The notes: generated by a model not told the origin, from the sequence alone. A stretch of 64,000 bases of DNA from an uncultured Alphaproteobacteria bacterium (GCA_937891825.1 CALAHN010000104.1:1-64000); one strand, 5' to 3'. Shown: positions 49,341-61,279, counted from the first letter of the stretch. A program made the numbers and translations.

Positions 49341-50723
49341 ATGGACTTTTGGTTACTGATCCTGATCGTCCTAGGGATCGCGGGCTACGGGATGGTCCGG
49401 GGGCAACGCAAGGCGGTCGTCGTCGCTGGCGGGACGCCGTCCAGACTGCACTCACTTCCCAGCTATCATGGGTTGTTTGTCGCGCTGTGGGCGGCATTGC
49501 CCGCTCTGATGGCCTGCGCGATCTGGATGTCGACCAAAGGGGTCATCATTGACGCCTTGGTTCAGGGCGCCCTGCCCGAAGCGGCGCAGGCGCTGGACCC
49601 GGATCGCCTGGCCCTCCTGATGAGCGATATCCGCAATGTCGCGACCGGCGATATTGTACGGGCAAACCCATCGCCGGAAATCGTGTCCGCGGCGGAGCAT
49701 TATCGGCGTCTCCTGCAATATTCCGACTATGCCATGATCGCAATCGTCGCTGGCATCGCCGCATTTGGCCTGCATCTCGCGAGCCGGCAACTGGGGTTGG
49801 ATTTTCGCGCCAGAAACCGCGTGGAGCGTATCGCCACATTCGTGATGATCGCAGCATCGACGATCGCGGTCCTGACGACCGTGGGAATCGTGCTTTCGCT
49901 GCTCTTCGAATCATGGCGCTTTTTCAGCCGGGTGCCGCTCGACGAGTTTCTGTTCGGCTTGCAATGGAGCCCGCAAACGGCCATTCGCGCCGATCAGACC
50001 GGCGCCAGCGGCAGCTTCGGCGCGGTCCCGATCTTCGCGGGCACGATGCTGATCACGGTGATCGCCATGCTGGTCGCCGCGCCGCTTGGATTGATGTCGG
50101 CGATCTACATGTCGGAATATGCCAGCCCTCGGGTGCGCGCCGTCGCAAAACCGCTCCTTGAAGTGCTGGCGGGCGTGCCGACCGTTGTCTACGGCTTCTT
50201 CGCAGCCCTAACGGCGGCGCCTTTCATCCGAGGATTTGGCGAAGGCATTGGCCTGGACGTAAGTTCGGAATCGGCGCTCGCCGCGGGCGTGGTGATGGGA
50301 GTGATGATCATTCCGTTCGTCTCGTCCTTGTCCGACGACGTGATGAACGCGGTTCCGCAATCGCTGCGCGATGGCTCCTATGCGCTTGGCGCCACACGGT
50401 CAGAAACCATCAGGCAGGTGGTGGTGCCGGCAGCGTTGCCTGGCATCGTCGGCGCCCTGATGCTCGCGATCAGCCGCGCCATCGGCGAGACGATGATCGT
50501 CGTCATGGCAGCCGGACTGGCGGCGAACCTTACGGCCAATCCCTTCGAAGCGGTCACGACCGTGACGGTGCAGATCGTCACGCTTCTGGTCGGCGATCAG
50601 GAATTCGATAGCTCCAAGACCCTGGCGGCCTTCGCGCTAGGACTAGTGCTTTTCTTCGTAACCTTGACGTTGAATGTGATCGCGCTTCGCGTCGTCCGGA
50701 AATACCGAGAAAAATATGACTGA
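49341..50723 (+). CDS. pstC: Phosphate ABC transporter permease PstC
   Basis: PstC permease motifs (LEVLAGVPTVVYGFFA, AISRAIGETMIVVMAAG); start likely 49341 rather than 49275. Confidence 0.94.
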   Translation: MDFWLLILIVLGIAGYGMVRGQRKAVVVAGGTPSRLHSLPSYHGLFVALWAALPALMACAIWMSTKGVIIDALVQGALPEAAQALDPDRLALLMSDIRNVATGDIVRANPSPEIVSAAEHYRRLLQYSDYAMIAIVAGIAAFGLHLASRQLGLDFRARNRVERIATFVMIAASTIAVLTTVGIVLSLLFESWRFFSRVPLDEFLFGLQWSPQTAIRADQTGASGSFGAVPIFAGTMLITVIAMLVAAPLGLMSAIYMSEYASPRVRAVAKPLLEVLAGVPTVVYGFFAALTAAPFIRGFGEGIGLDVSSESALAAGVVMGVMIIPFVSSLSDDVMNAVPQSLRDGSYALGATRSETIRQVVVPAALPGIVGALMLAISRAIGETMIVVMAAGLAANLTANPFEAVTTVTVQIVTLLVGDQEFDSSKTLAAFALGLVLFFVTLTLNVIALRVVRKYREKYD

Positions 50724-52038
50724 TCGGATTAAAGCGATGGACGAACCTGTCGCGCCGCGAGGCCTCCAGGTAACTGACGCCGAAGCTGCGCACGTGCGCC
50801 GCCGTTACCGGTCGGAGCGCCGGTTCCGGCTCCTGGGCGCCGGCGCAATCGTGATGGCGCTGACGATGCTGGCTTTGCTGGTGACATCGATTGTCTCCAC
50901 AGGTTGGTCGGCCTTCTATCAGCACAGCCTCAAGCTTGAGGTCTATTTCGATCCTGCCGTCATCGACCCTGACGGCAAGCGGGATCCGGATACGCTGAGG
51001 AGCGCCAATTACACGTCGCTCGCGCGGGCCGCCCTGAAAGCGGAGTTCCCGGAGGTCGAGGGGCGGCGCGATATACGGGCCTTGAACGGCTTGCTGAGCA
51101 ATGGCGTCGATATTCAGTTACTAAAGATGGTGCAGGCCGATCCGGAGATCATTGGCCAGCGCCTCCCAGTCGAGCTGATCGCCTCCGATGACGTCGACAG
51201 CTTCCTCAAGGGCTTCATCGACCGCGACGAGCAGGAAAGCAACCGGCGGGTGAAGGACAACGAAATCGCCTGGTTGGACGCCCTGGAAGCAAAGGATGCC
51301 GTGGTCGCCAAGTTCGACGCGCTGTTCTGGACATCGGGCGACAGCCGGGAACCGGAGCTTGCAGGGTTCTGGGGCGCGATGGTGGGGTCGTTCCTGACGC
51401 TGCTGGTCACGCTTGGCCTGAGTTTCCCGATCGGCATTCTGGCGGCAGTCTATCTTGAGGAATTCGCGCCGAGGAACAAGTTCACGGACATCATTGAGGT
51501 CAATATCAACAACCTCGCCGCTGTTCCGTCGATTGTTTTCGGGCTGCTGGGGCTTGCGGTCTTCCTGAATTTCTTCGGATTGCCGCGATCAGCGCCGCTG
51601 GTCGGCGGCATGGTGCTGGCATTGATGACCCTGCCGACGATCATCATCGCCTCAAGGGCGGCCCTGAAAGCCGTGCCGCCGTCCATCCGCGAGGCGGCGC
51701 TGGGCATCGGCGCGTCGAAATTGCAGGTCGTGACGCACCATGTCCTGCCGCTGGCGATGCCGGGGGTGCTGACCGGCACGATCATCGGCATGGCGCAGGC
51801 GCTTGGCGAAACGGCGCCATTGCTGATGATTGGCATGGTCGCCTTTATCGTCGATGTGCCGGGCGGCATTACCGACCCCGCAACGGTGATGCCGGTCCAG
51901 ATTTACCTTTGGGCGGATAGTCCCGAACGCGCGTTCGTCGCGCGGACCAGCGCCGGTATCATGGCGCTCCTGGGCTTCCTGGTTTTAATGAATGCGCTCG
52001 CGGTTCTATTGCGGAAGCGCTTTGAACGGCGATGGTAG
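50716..52038 (+). CDS. pstA: Phosphate ABC transporter permease PstA
   Basis: [36 protein letters not shown]. Confidence 0.95.
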   Translation: MTDRIKAMDEPVAPRGLQVTDAEAAHVRRRYRSERRFRLLGAGAIVMALTMLALLVTSIVSTGWSAFYQHSLKLEVYFDPAVIDPDGKRDPDTLRSANYTSLARAALKAEFPEVEGRRDIRALNGLLSNGVDIQLLKMVQADPEIIGQRLPVELIASDDVDSFLKGFIDRDEQESNRRVKDNEIAWLDALEAKDAVVAKFDALFWTSGDSREPELAGFWGAMVGSFLTLLVTLGLSFPIGILAAVYLEEFAPRNKFTDIIEVNINNLAAVPSIVFGLLGLAVFLNFFGLPRSAPLVGGMVLALMTLPTIIIASRAALKAVPPSIREAALGIGASKLQVVTHHVLPLAMPGVLTGTIIGMAQALGETAPLLMIGMVAFIVDVPGGITDPATVMPVQIYLWADSPERAFVARTSAGIMALLGFLVLMNALAVLLRKRFERRW

Positions 52039-52049
52039 GAGCAAGCAAT

Positions 52050-52841
52050 ATGGCTGATGGCGAAAGGTTCGATATGAGCGCGACGAAAGCAAAGGTGGTC
52101 GCAAGGGACGTCAGCGTCTTTTACGGCGAGAAGCAGGCGCTGTTCGATGTCGATCTCGAGATCGGCCGCAACGAAGTGACTGCCCTGATCGGGCCGTCCG
52201 GCTGCGGCAAGTCGACGTTCCTCCGTTGCTTGAACCGGATGAACGACGTGATCGACGGTTGTCGCGTGGTCGGTTCGGTGAAAGTCGATGGGACGGAGAT
52301 CCTGGATGACGGCATCGATGCGGTGCAGCTTCGCCGACGGGTCGGGATGGTATTTCAGAAGCCCAACCCGTTCCCGAAGTCGATCTACGACAACATCGCC
52401 TATGGTCCGCGCATCCATGGCCTGTCACGGGACAAGGACGACCTGGACGAAATGGTGCAGTCGAGCCTTGAGAAGGCCGGCCTCTGGGGGGAAGTGAAGG
52501 AGCGGCTGCAACAGCCTGGCACCGGCTTGTCGGGCGGCCAGCAGCAACGGCTCTGCATCGCCCGCGCCATCGCCGTCCGGCCGGACGTCATCCTGATGGA
52601 TGAACCTTGTTCGGCGCTCGATCCGATCGCGACGGCGAAGATCGAAGAGCTTATCGACGAACTGCGCGAGTCTTTCAGCATCGTCATCGTCACGCATTCG
52701 ATGCAGCAGGCAGCCCGCGTCTCCCAGCGCACGGCCTTCTTCCATCTTGGCGTGCTGGTCGAGGTCGGCGAGACGGAGCGGATCTTTACCAACCCGGTCG
52801 ACGAACGGACCCAAGGCTACATTACCGGTCGGTTCGGCTGA
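52050..52841 (+). CDS. pstB: Phosphate ABC transporter ATP-binding protein PstB
   Basis: [55 protein letters not shown]. Confidence 0.97.
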   Translation: MADGERFDMSATKAKVVARDVSVFYGEKQALFDVDLEIGRNEVTALIGPSGCGKSTFLRCLNRMNDVIDGCRVVGSVKVDGTEILDDGIDAVQLRRRVGMVFQKPNPFPKSIYDNIAYGPRIHGLSRDKDDLDEMVQSSLEKAGLWGEVKERLQQPGTGLSGGQQQRLCIARAIAVRPDVILMDEPCSALDPIATAKIEELIDELRESFSIVIVTHSMQQAARVSQRTAFFHLGVLVEVGETERIFTNPVDERTQGYITGRFG

Positions 52842-52872
52842 CCGCCATTTCATGCCGAGGAAGGGCTAGATC

Positions 52873-53583
52873 ATGCCGAATTCGAGCAATCATATCGTCC
52901 GATCCTTCACCGAAGAGATCAATACGCTGGCCCAGAAGATCGGCCGGATGGGCGGCCATGCGGAAGCAATCCTGACCGATTCCGTTCAGGCGCTGCTTAG
53001 GCGCGACGGCGACCTCGCCATGCGCGCGATCGAAGCCGACCGTCGGGTCGACGGCCTGGACGCGGAGATCGAGAACGAAGTCGTGCGGATGCTGGCGCTC
53101 AGGCAGCCGGTCGCGAACGACCTGCGCGCCGTGGTCTCCGCCTTGAAGATCGCCCAGTCCCTGGAGCGGATCGCGGACCATGCCAAGAACGGCGCCAAAC
53201 GGGCGTTGATCATCACCCAGGCCCCGCCGATGGAGCAGACTCGCGGCATCCTCCGCCTGTCGGAAGTGGCGCGCGACATGCTGCGCTCTGTGCTGGACGC
53301 CTACGCCAATGGCGACAAGGATGCCGCCGTCGCGGTCCGCGACCGGGACGCCGATCTCGACCGCCTCTATGACGGCTATTTCCGGGAATGCCTGACCTAC
53401 ATGATGGAGGATTCCCGGCATATCACGCCATCGACGCATCTCTTGTTCATCGCCAAGAACCTGGAGCGGATCGGCGACCACTGCACGAATATCGCCGAGA
53501 ATATCTACTATATTCAGACCGGCGAGCGGCTTGGCTCGGCACGGCCGCGCGGCGATGCGCTCGACCCGGCGAAACTGGGATAG
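52873..53583 (+). CDS. phoU: Phosphate signalling complex protein PhoU
   Basis: PhoU repeats LERIADHAKNGAKR and LERIGDHCTNIAENI. Confidence 0.96.
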   Translation: MPNSSNHIVRSFTEEINTLAQKIGRMGGHAEAILTDSVQALLRRDGDLAMRAIEADRRVDGLDAEIENEVVRMLALRQPVANDLRAVVSALKIAQSLERIADHAKNGAKRALIITQAPPMEQTRGILRLSEVARDMLRSVLDAYANGDKDAAVAVRDRDADLDRLYDGYFRECLTYMMEDSRHITPSTHLLFIAKNLERIGDHCTNIAENIYYIQTGERLGSARPRGDALDPAKLG

Positions 53584-53589
53584 GACGGC

Positions 53590-54285
53590 ATGGAGCCCTA
53601 TATTCTGATCATCGAAGATGAGCCGGGCATTGTCGAACTGCTTGACTACAATTTGAAGGCGGCGGGCTTTGAAACCGCCGTCGCCCATGACGGCGACGAA
53701 GCGGAACTGGCGCTTTCGGAGCGCACGCCGGATGCAGTCCTGCTGGATTGGATGCTGCCCGGCGTTTCCGGGATAGAGCTCTGCCGCCGAATTCGCAAAC
53801 GGCCTGAAACCCGGTCGCTGCCGGTCATCATGCTGACGGCGCGCGGCGAGGAGGCTGACCGCGTGCGCGGCCTCGATTCCGGCGCCGACGATTATGTGAC
53901 GAAGCCGTTCTCGCCGGCTGAGGTCATCGCCCGACTGCGCGCCGTCTTGCGCCGCAGCCGACCGGCGACCGCCGAAAACACCCTGGCCTACGAGAACGTG
54001 ACCCTCGACCAGGCGGCCCACAAGGTCGAGCGCGCCGGCCGCCGCATTCATCTCGGACCGACCGAATACCGGCTGCTCAGCCATTTCATGGAGCGGCCCG
54101 GACGGGTGTTTACCCGCGAGCAATTGCTGGATGCAGTATGGGGCCAGGACATCTACGTGGAGACGCGCACGGTGGATGTTCATATCCGGCGGCTCCGGAA
54201 GGCGCTCAATGGCGAAGGCGAGCGCGATCTGATCCGCACCGTCCGGTCGGCCGGATATGCCATGGATATGGACGCGCCGGGCTGA
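53590..54285 (+). CDS. phoB: Phosphate regulon response regulator PhoB
   Basis: Receiver domain (ILIIEDEPGIVELL) and OmpR-type wHTH (VDVHIRRLRKAL). Confidence 0.96.
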   Translation: MEPYILIIEDEPGIVELLDYNLKAAGFETAVAHDGDEAELALSERTPDAVLLDWMLPGVSGIELCRRIRKRPETRSLPVIMLTARGEEADRVRGLDSGADDYVTKPFSPAEVIARLRAVLRRSRPATAENTLAYENVTLDQAAHKVERAGRRIHLGPTEYRLLSHFMERPGRVFTREQLLDAVWGQDIYVETRTVDVHIRRLRKALNGEGERDLIRTVRSAGYAMDMDAPG

Positions 54286-54340
54286 CATTCGCCCTCATAG
54301 GGGCTAGAACGGGGGCGCCGTTCATTTTGGAGGCGCCGCC

Positions 54341-54598
54341 ATGGCAGACCCCGCCGCTAATCCGATTCCTGAAGACATCCAGGCGCTCAGCTTCGAAGAC
54401 GCGCTGGCGGAGCTTGACGGCATCGTTCAGCGGCTTGAGCAGGGGCGCGGCGCGCTCGATGAAGCCATCGATGCCTATGAGCGCGGCTCGGCGCTGCGCC
54501 GGCATTGCGAAGCGAAGCTGCGCCACGCGAAAGCGCGGGTCGAGCGGATTTCCGCGGCCGGCGACGGGGTCTCGACTGAACCCCTCGACGTCGACTGA
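54341..54598 (+). CDS. xseB: Exodeoxyribonuclease VII small subunit
   Basis: LSFEDALAELDGIVQRLEQGRGALDEAIDAYERG. Confidence 0.95.
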   Translation: MADPAANPIPEDIQALSFEDALAELDGIVQRLEQGRGALDEAIDAYERGSALRRHCEAKLRHAKARVERISAAGDGVSTEPLDVD

Positions 54599-54609
54599 CC
54601 GCGGTCGCG

Positions 54610-55506
54610 ATGTCCCCAGCCCTGAAAGCGGCGCTGACGTCCGTCGCGGCGGAGACCGACAGCTTGCTGTCGGCTCTGTTGCCCGATGCAGCGGCAATGG
54701 CCGAGGACGGCGTCCTGGCTGAAGCCATGCGCTATGCGGCGCTCGGGCCCGGAAAGCGGTTCCGCCCGTTCCTGACTGTCGCCGCGGCGCTTGCCTGCAA
54801 CGGCGACCGCGTCCGCGCGCTGCATGTCGGCGCGGCGGTCGAATGCCTGCACGCCTACAGTCTGGTCCACGACGACCTGCCTGCGATGGACGACGACGAT
54901 CTCCGCCGCGGCCGCCCGACCGTCCACAAGGCCTATGACGAAGCGACGGCCATCCTGGCGGGCGACGCGCTGCAGGCTCAGGCTTTCCAAATTCTCGCCC
55001 TTCCGGCGACACATCCCGACGCCAGTATCCGGCTTGCGTTGACGGCGGGTCTGGCGAAAGCCGCTGGCGTGCTCGGCATGTGCGGGGGGCAGGCGCTCGA
55101 CCTGGCGGCTGGCGCTGAGGCGCGCGGCATGGGATGGATTGTCCGGATGCAACGACAGAAGACCGGCGCGCTGATCGCGTTCTCGACCGAGGCGGGCGCG
55201 ATCCTCGCCCACGGCGACCGCTCGGCCCGGGCGGCGCTCTACGGCTATGGCTTGGATATCGGCCTGGCGTTCCAGATCGCCGACGATCTTCTGGACATCG
55301 AAGGCGACGAGGCGGCGGTCGGCAAGAAGCTGACGAAGGACGCGGATCAGGGCAAAGGCACGCTGCCCGCGGCGATGGGCGCAGCGGCGGCGCGGAATTA
55401 TGCGGAAGCGCTCGTCGATCAGGCGGTCGCGAAGCTTGATCGTTTCGGGCCGAGCGCCAATCTCTTGCGTGACGCGGCGCTCTATGCGCTTCAGCGTCAA
55501 AACTAG
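54610..55506 (+). CDS. ispA: Polyprenyl (farnesyl) diphosphate synthase
   Basis: [23 protein letters not shown] and [12 protein letters not shown] Asp-rich motifs. Confidence 0.95.
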   Translation: MSPALKAALTSVAAETDSLLSALLPDAAAMAEDGVLAEAMRYAALGPGKRFRPFLTVAAALACNGDRVRALHVGAAVECLHAYSLVHDDLPAMDDDDLRRGRPTVHKAYDEATAILAGDALQAQAFQILALPATHPDASIRLALTAGLAKAAGVLGMCGGQALDLAAGAEARGMGWIVRMQRQKTGALIAFSTEAGAILAHGDRSARAALYGYGLDIGLAFQIADDLLDIEGDEAAVGKKLTKDADQGKGTLPAAMGAAAARNYAEALVDQAVAKLDRFGPSANLLRDAALYALQRQN

Positions 55507-55519
55507 GAGGGGCTGTTCG

Positions 55520-57442
55520 ATGACACGCCGCCCGACCCCGTTGCTCGATCGCATCCGCGACCCGGCCGATCTCCGCCAATTTCCTGAAAGCGACCTGCAG
55601 CGCATCGCGGACGAACTGCGCTGGGACACCATCGAAAGCGTCGCCGAAACCGGCGGCCATTTGGGCGCGTCGCTGGGCGTCGTGGAACTGACGGTAGCGC
55701 TGCACTATGTTTTCGACACGCCGCACGACCGGCTGATCTGGGACGTCAGCCATCAAAGCTACCCCCACAAGATCCTGACCGGCCGGCGGGACCGGATGCA
55801 GACGCTGCGCCAGGGCGGCGGGCTCTCCGGGTTCACCAAGCGCACGGAAAGCCCATACGATCCCTTCGGCGCGGCCCATTCCTCGACATCGATCTCGGCT
55901 GGGCTCGGCATGGCGACGGCGTTCGATTTGTCCCGCAGCAGCCAGCGGGCGGTCGCGGTGATTGGCGACGGCGCGATGACGGCCGGCATGGCCTATGAAG
56001 CCATGAACAACGCTGGCGTCTCCGGCCTGCCGCTCGTGGTGATCCTGAACGACAATGAAATGTCGATTGCGCCGCCGGTCGGCGCGCTCTCCGGCTATCT
56101 CTCTCGTCTCGCGTCCTCCAGGCCCTATTCCAGCTTGCGGTCGATCGCCAAGGATGTGGCGCGGTTGTTTCCGAAGCCGTTCGAGGAAGCCGCTCGCCGG
56201 GCGGAGGAACTGGCCCGCGGCATCGTCGGGCATGGGGAGTTGTTTCAGGCGCTTGGGTTCTACTATGTCGGCCCGATCAACGGCCATGCGATGGCCGATC
56301 TCGTGCCCGTGCTGCAGCATCTGAAGAACCAGGATCAGGGCGGCCGGCCGGTTCTGCTGCATGTGCTGACCGAGAAGGGCAAGGGCTACAAGCCGGCGGA
56401 AGCCTCGGCCGATCGCTATCATGGCGTCTCGACCTTCGATGTGGCGACCGGCGCCCAGGCAAAAGCCAAGCCGGCGGCCCCAAGCTACACGAGCGTGTTC
56501 GCCGATACGCTGATAACCTTGAAAGAACGCGATCCCAGGATCGTCTCGATCACGGCGGCCATGCCGGGCGGAACCGGCCTCGACAAGGTCGCGAAGCGTT
56601 TTCCGGAGCGGACCTTCGATGTCGGCATCGCGGAGCAGCACGGCGTCACCTTCGCCGCCGGCCTCGCGACCGAGGGCTACAAGCCGTTCGTCGCGATCTA
56701 TTCGACCTTCCTGCAGCGCGCCTACGACCAGATCGTGCATGACGTGGCGATCCAGAAACTGCCAGTCCGCTTCGCGCTCGATCGCGCTGGCTATGTGGGC
56801 GCCGACGGACAGACCCATTGCGGCGCGTTCGATATCGCCTATCTCGGCTGTCTGCCCGACTTCGTGCTGTGCGCGCCTTCCGATGAAAGCGAATTGGCGC
56901 TGATGGTCCAGACCATGGCCGAAATCGACGACCGGCCATCGGCCGTCCGGTTCCCGCGCGGCGAGGGGCTGGGCGTCGCCTTGCCGGCGCCGGACGCGAC
57001 GCTTGAAATCGGCAAGGGCCGCATCCTGCGTGAAGGCACTGCGGTCGCGATCCTGGCCTATGGCTCGCGAGTCGCGGACAGCATGAAGGCGGCGGACATG
57101 CTTGCCGAACGCGGACTTTCGGCGACGGTCGTCGACGCCCGGTTCGCCAAGCCGCTGGACGGCGATCTCCTGGCGCGGCTGGCGCGCGAGCATCCGGCCG
57201 TTATCACGGTCGAGGAAGGCTCGACCGGCGGCTTCGGCGCGCTTGTGCTGCATCGACTGGCGTCGGATGGCTTGCTCGACCGGGGCCTGGTCATCCGGAC
57301 GATGACGATGCCTGACGCATTCTTCGATCAGGACAAGCCCGCCGAGCAGGTGCGCCTGGCCGGTCTGGACGCCAAATCGATCATGTCGGCCGCCCTCAAG
57401 GCCGTCGCGGATAGTCCGGCCCGCGCGATCGTTCGGGGCTGA
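55520..57442 (+). CDS. dxs: 1-deoxy-D-xylulose-5-phosphate synthase
   Basis: [43 protein letters not shown]-terminal domain. Confidence 0.97.
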   Translation: MTRRPTPLLDRIRDPADLRQFPESDLQRIADELRWDTIESVAETGGHLGASLGVVELTVALHYVFDTPHDRLIWDVSHQSYPHKILTGRRDRMQTLRQGGGLSGFTKRTESPYDPFGAAHSSTSISAGLGMATAFDLSRSSQRAVAVIGDGAMTAGMAYEAMNNAGVSGLPLVVILNDNEMSIAPPVGALSGYLSRLASSRPYSSLRSIAKDVARLFPKPFEEAARRAEELARGIVGHGELFQALGFYYVGPINGHAMADLVPVLQHLKNQDQGGRPVLLHVLTEKGKGYKPAEASADRYHGVSTFDVATGAQAKAKPAAPSYTSVFADTLITLKERDPRIVSITAAMPGGTGLDKVAKRFPERTFDVGIAEQHGVTFAAGLATEGYKPFVAIYSTFLQRAYDQIVHDVAIQKLPVRFALDRAGYVGADGQTHCGAFDIAYLGCLPDFVLCAPSDESELALMVQTMAEIDDRPSAVRFPRGEGLGVALPAPDATLEIGKGRILREGTAVAILAYGSRVADSMKAADMLAERGLSATVVDARFAKPLDGDLLARLAREHPAVITVEEGSTGGFGALVLHRLASDGLLDRGLVIRTMTMPDAFFDQDKPAEQVRLAGLDAKSIMSAALKAVADSPARAIVRG

Positions 57443-58179
57443 TGGCGAAACTGCGCGCCGATCAAGCGCTGGTCGCGCGCGGCCTCGTCGAAAGCCGCGC
57501 TAAGGCCCAGGCCCTCATCATGGCGGGAAAGGTCTTCATCGGCGAGCGCCGGGTCGAAAAGGCGGGCGCGCCCATTGACCCGGAAGCAGCGCTTGAAGTG
57601 CGCGGCCAGGATCACCCCTGGGTCGGGCGCGGCGGACTGAAGCTGGACCATGCGCTGAAGCATTTCGGCCTCGATCCGACCGGGCGGACAGCGATCGATG
57701 TCGGCAGTTCGACGGGCGGGTTCACCGATGTGCTGCTGGCGCACGGGGCGGAACGGGTCTTTGCGGTCGATGTCGGCAAAGGGCAGTTGGCCTGGCGGCT
57801 GAGGACGGACCCACGGGTCGTCGTGCTGGAAGGCGTCAACGCCCGCCATCTGACGGAATCCCAGATTCCGGAGCCGATCGGCGCCGTCGTCTGCGACGCC
57901 AGCTTCATAGGCCTCGCGACGGTGCTGCCGCGTCCCCTGGAATTTGCCAGCAGCGGCGCCTGGCTCGCGGCCTTGATCAAGCCGCAGTTCGAGGCGGGGC
58001 GCGGCAATGTCGGCAAGAATGGCGTCGTCCGGGACGAAGCCGTTCGTCAGGCCTGCGTCGAGCGGGTCGTCGCGTGGTTAGAAGATGCAGCCGGTTGGCA
58101 TATCGCCGGGGTCACTGAGAGTCCGATCACGGGAGCTGAAGGCAATGTCGAATTCCTCGTCGCGGCGACGAAGCCCTAA
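57442..58179 (+). CDS. tlyA: TlyA family rRNA methyltransferase/hemolysin
   Basis: S4-like N-terminus RADQALVARGLVESRAKAQALI, AIDVGSSTGGFTDVLLAHGA. Confidence 0.95.
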   Translation: MAKLRADQALVARGLVESRAKAQALIMAGKVFIGERRVEKAGAPIDPEAALEVRGQDHPWVGRGGLKLDHALKHFGLDPTGRTAIDVGSSTGGFTDVLLAHGAERVFAVDVGKGQLAWRLRTDPRVVVLEGVNARHLTESQIPEPIGAVVCDASFIGLATVLPRPLEFASSGAWLAALIKPQFEAGRGNVGKNGVVRDEAVRQACVERVVAWLEDAAGWHIAGVTESPITGAEGNVEFLVAATKP

Positions 58180-59470
58180 CCGGCGCGGACGCGAGCCGGC
58201 GCCGGTCAAGATCGAACTGACGGTCGAGCGCCTGGGCGCGGGCGGCGACGGCGTCGGGCAATGGCGGGGCGCGCCGGTCTATGCGCCGGGATTGCTCGCC
58301 GGCGAACGGGCGGCGGTGCAGCTTGGCGCCAAGCGCGGCGATGGCCGTCAGGCAGCGGTCGTCGCCTTGCTGGATGCGGCGGCCGAGCGGATTGAGCCGC
58401 CTTGTCCCTATGCCGCCGATTGCGGCGGATGCACGGTGCAGCATCTGGCCGACGAGCCATATATTCTATGGAAGGAAAGCTTGCTGGATCAGCCGCTTGC
58501 ATCCCGTGGGCTTATCCCTGAGATCAGGCGTCCGATGCTGCGGATCGCGGATGGGCGGCGCCGGATCAGGCTGGCCGCCATCGGGCGGGCGGACGGCGCC
58601 GTCATCGGGCTGAACGCCAAGGCGAGCAAGCAGATCGTCGATCTGGATCGCTGCATGGCGGCGACCGAGGGCGTCGCCGATGCGCCTGCGCTATTGCGCC
58701 CTCTGATGGACCGGATTCTGAAATCCGGCGAGGCGGCTGACATTGAAGTTCGCGCGGCGAAAGCGGGTCTGGACGTTCTGATCGTGCGGAAGCGCCCGTT
58801 CGATATGGCGGAGCGGGAAGCGATCGCAAGCTTCGCCGCCGCATCCGGCCTCGCGCGGCTGGCCTGGCGCCCGGACGACCGGGACTCGCCCGAGGTTGTC
58901 GCGGAACGGGCGAGCCCGGCCATCGACCTCGGCGGCCTCACGGTCACCCCGCCGCCCGGCGCCTTCTTTCAGCCGACGGCCGCGGGCGAGGCGGCTATGG
59001 CGGACTTCGCGGCGCGGCATCTCGCTGGCGTCGACCGGGTCGCGGACTTGTACTGCGGCTGGGGCGCGTTCGCGCTCCGGCTCGCTGGCCCCATGCATGT
59101 CGAGGCGTTCGAAAGCGATGCGGCCATGGTTGCGGCCTTGAACCGCGCGGCCAGCCCCGAAGGGAAAGGCGTTTTCGTGCAAGGCATTGTCCGCGATCTG
59201 GCGCGCCAGCCCCTGATGGCGGCCGATCTGAAGCGCTTCGGCGGCTTGATCCTGGACCCGCCGCGCGGCGGCGCCGCGTTCCAGGTCGAGCATTTGGCCA
59301 TCGCCGGTCCCGCGAAGGTGGTTTATCTCTCCTGCAATCCGGCGTCGCTCGCTCGGGACGCCCGGATGCTGGTCGATGGCGGCTATCGCTTTGTCGAGGC
59401 GCAGCCGATCGATCAGTTTCGATGGACGCCGCACCTGGAGGTCGCCTGCTATTTCGAGCGGGCGGCTTGA
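58145..59470 (+). CDS. Class I SAM-dependent RNA methyltransferase (RumA/RlmD-like)
   Basis: CPYAADCGGCTVQHL, VADLYCGWGAFALRLAG, VVYLSCNPASLARDA. Confidence 0.93.
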   Translation: MSNSSSRRRSPNRRGREPAPVKIELTVERLGAGGDGVGQWRGAPVYAPGLLAGERAAVQLGAKRGDGRQAAVVALLDAAAERIEPPCPYAADCGGCTVQHLADEPYILWKESLLDQPLASRGLIPEIRRPMLRIADGRRRIRLAAIGRADGAVIGLNAKASKQIVDLDRCMAATEGVADAPALLRPLMDRILKSGEAADIEVRAAKAGLDVLIVRKRPFDMAEREAIASFAAASGLARLAWRPDDRDSPEVVAERASPAIDLGGLTVTPPPGAFFQPTAAGEAAMADFAARHLAGVDRVADLYCGWGAFALRLAGPMHVEAFESDAAMVAALNRAASPEGKGVFVQGIVRDLARQPLMAADLKRFGGLILDPPRGGAAFQVEHLAIAGPAKVVYLSCNPASLARDARMLVDGGYRFVEAQPIDQFRWTPHLEVACYFERAA

Positions 59471-59590
59471 TGCGGCCGATGGCGCGATGGTTTGTCTGAA
59501 CGCGGGCGCGCGCCAGCGGACGATTGACCCATCCCGTGGCGGCTATGGCATAGTCGGTCCGACAAAATCCATGTGAGGGAAGGATCGACG

Positions 59591-60373
59591 ATGGTGGGGC
59601 GTGTTCAGGGTAAGATTGCGTTGATGACAGGCGGGGCGTCGGGGCTGGCGAAAGCCAGCGCCGAGATGTTCGTCGCCGAGGGCGGCAAGGTCGTCATCGC
59701 CGACATTGACGAGGCGGGCGGTAAGGCCGTCGCCGACGCGCTTGGCGACGCAGCCGTCTTCGTGCGCCTTGATGTCACCCAGGAGCAGGACTGGATCGAC
59801 GGCTTCGCCTTCGCCAAACAGACCTTCGGCGGCGTCCATGTGCTGTTGAACAGCGCTGGCATCGGCTGGACCCAGCCGGTCACCGAGATTGCGCTGGAGG
59901 ATTGGCGCCGCGTCCATGCGATCGACCTGGATGGCGTGTTCCTCGGCTGCAAGCATGGCATTCCGGCGATCGCCGCGACGATCCAGGGAGGCGTCGGCAG
60001 CGCCAAGGGGTCGATCGTCAATATCTCTTCGATCGCCGGCAACATCGCCGGGCACAATATGGCGGCTTACAATTCGGCCAAGGCGGCGGTTCGGCATCTG
60101 TCGAAGTCGGTCGCGCTGCATTGCTGTCGGCAAGGACTGGAGATCCGGTGCAACAGCGTGCATCCGACATTTGTCGATACGCCGATCCTGAACAAGCACC
60201 GGGAACGCTTCGGCGCCGAGGAAGCCATGCGCAAGCTCGCCCGGCAGGTGCCGATCGGCCGCGTCGGGGAGCCCAGGGAAGTCGCTTATGCGATCCTATT
60301 CCTGGCGTCGGACGAAAGCAGCTACACGACCGGATCAGAGCTTTTGGTCGATGGCGGCATCAGCGCGATGTAG
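59591..60373 (+). CDS. SDR family oxidoreductase
   Basis: ALMTGGASGLAKASAEM, NSAGIGW, YNSAKAAVRHL, FLASDESSYTTGSELLVDGG. Confidence 0.94.
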   Translation: MVGRVQGKIALMTGGASGLAKASAEMFVAEGGKVVIADIDEAGGKAVADALGDAAVFVRLDVTQEQDWIDGFAFAKQTFGGVHVLLNSAGIGWTQPVTEIALEDWRRVHAIDLDGVFLGCKHGIPAIAATIQGGVGSAKGSIVNISSIAGNIAGHNMAAYNSAKAAVRHLSKSVALHCCRQGLEIRCNSVHPTFVDTPILNKHRERFGAEEAMRKLARQVPIGRVGEPREVAYAILFLASDESSYTTGSELLVDGGISAM

Positions 60374-61246
60374 CGCGGGCCGGCGCTTGAAGGCGACCGC
60401 AATGCCGCCAAGCGCGATCAGCGCGGCGCCGAGGAACAGGCGCCAGGTCAGGATTTCGTCGAATACCACGACGCCGATCACCGCCGACCAGACGATTGTT
60501 GCGTAATAGAACGGCGCCATCGCGCTCGCTTCCGCAATCGCGAGCGACTTCAATAGGATCGCCTGGCCCGTCACCATGACGACGCCGACCCCGGCGAGCG
60601 TCGCCGCCTGCGGCCAGCTTGGCGTGACGAAGACGAAGCTTGCCGCCAGCAGCGCGATCACGGCCCCCAGGGTGTTATTGATCGCGAGCACGGTCAGCGT
60701 CGCGTCGCGGCGCGCCAGAATGCGGATGGTCGCGACTTCGGCCCCGGTAAAGAGCGCCGCCGCCAACGCGATCAGCGCTGCCGGTTCGAACGCGGCCCCG
60801 GTCGGCTGCATTAGCACCGCGACGCCCGCAAAGCCGATGCCCGCGGCCAGCCAGCGGACGATCCCGACATGCTCGCGGAGGAACCAGGCCGCGAAGACCA
60901 GCGTGAACAAGGGCGCTGCCCAGACGATGGCGGTCGCGTCCGCCAGAGGCATGGCGTGGACCGCGGTGAAGATGCAGGTGACGCCGGCGACGCCCAGAAG
61001 CGCGCGCTGGAGGTGCCGGAAGGGAATGGCCGTCCGGTAGGTCCCGAGCCCTCGCTGGGCGATGAACGGCAGCAGTGCGATCAGCGCGAACAGGAATCGC
61101 GCCGCCGTCACCTGCAATGGGTGCAAGTCCGGGCCCGGCACGATCGACTGCGCGGCCTTGCCAAGCGCATTCGCCGAGGCGAAGAAGGCGCAGGCGATGA
61201 CGCACAACAAGGCGGCGCGGGCGAGCGGCGGGGTCGGCAAGGGCAT
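60335..61246 (-). CDS. DMT family (EamA) transporter
   Basis: Ten-TM EamA-like protein; start chosen at 61246 (MPLPTPPLARAALL). Confidence 0.9.
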   Translation of the reverse strand: MPLPTPPLARAALLCVIACAFFASANALGKAAQSIVPGPDLHPLQVTAARFLFALIALLPFIAQRGLGTYRTAIPFRHLQRALLGVAGVTCIFTAVHAMPLADATAIVWAAPLFTLVFAAWFLREHVGIVRWLAAGIGFAGVAVLMQPTGAAFEPAALIALAAALFTGAEVATIRILARRDATLTVLAINNTLGAVIALLAASFVFVTPSWPQAATLAGVGVVMVTGQAILLKSLAIAEASAMAPFYYATIVWSAVIGVVVFDEILTWRLFLGAALIALGGIAVAFKRRPALHRADAAIDQKL

Positions 61247-61256
61247 GGGGACTCTT

Positions 61257-61279
61257 ATATTTCGCATGATACGAAATAT
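61257..61279. promoter_or_regulatory. Putative MarR-type operator
   Basis: Perfect inverted repeat ATATTTCG-N7-CGAAATAT in the divergent intergenic region. Confidence 0.55.

Noticed and set aside
54206-57253. 1015-aa minus-strand ORF
   Set aside because: Antisense to xseB, ispA and dxs; low-complexity Arg/Gly/Pro composition typical of shadow ORFs in high-GC DNA
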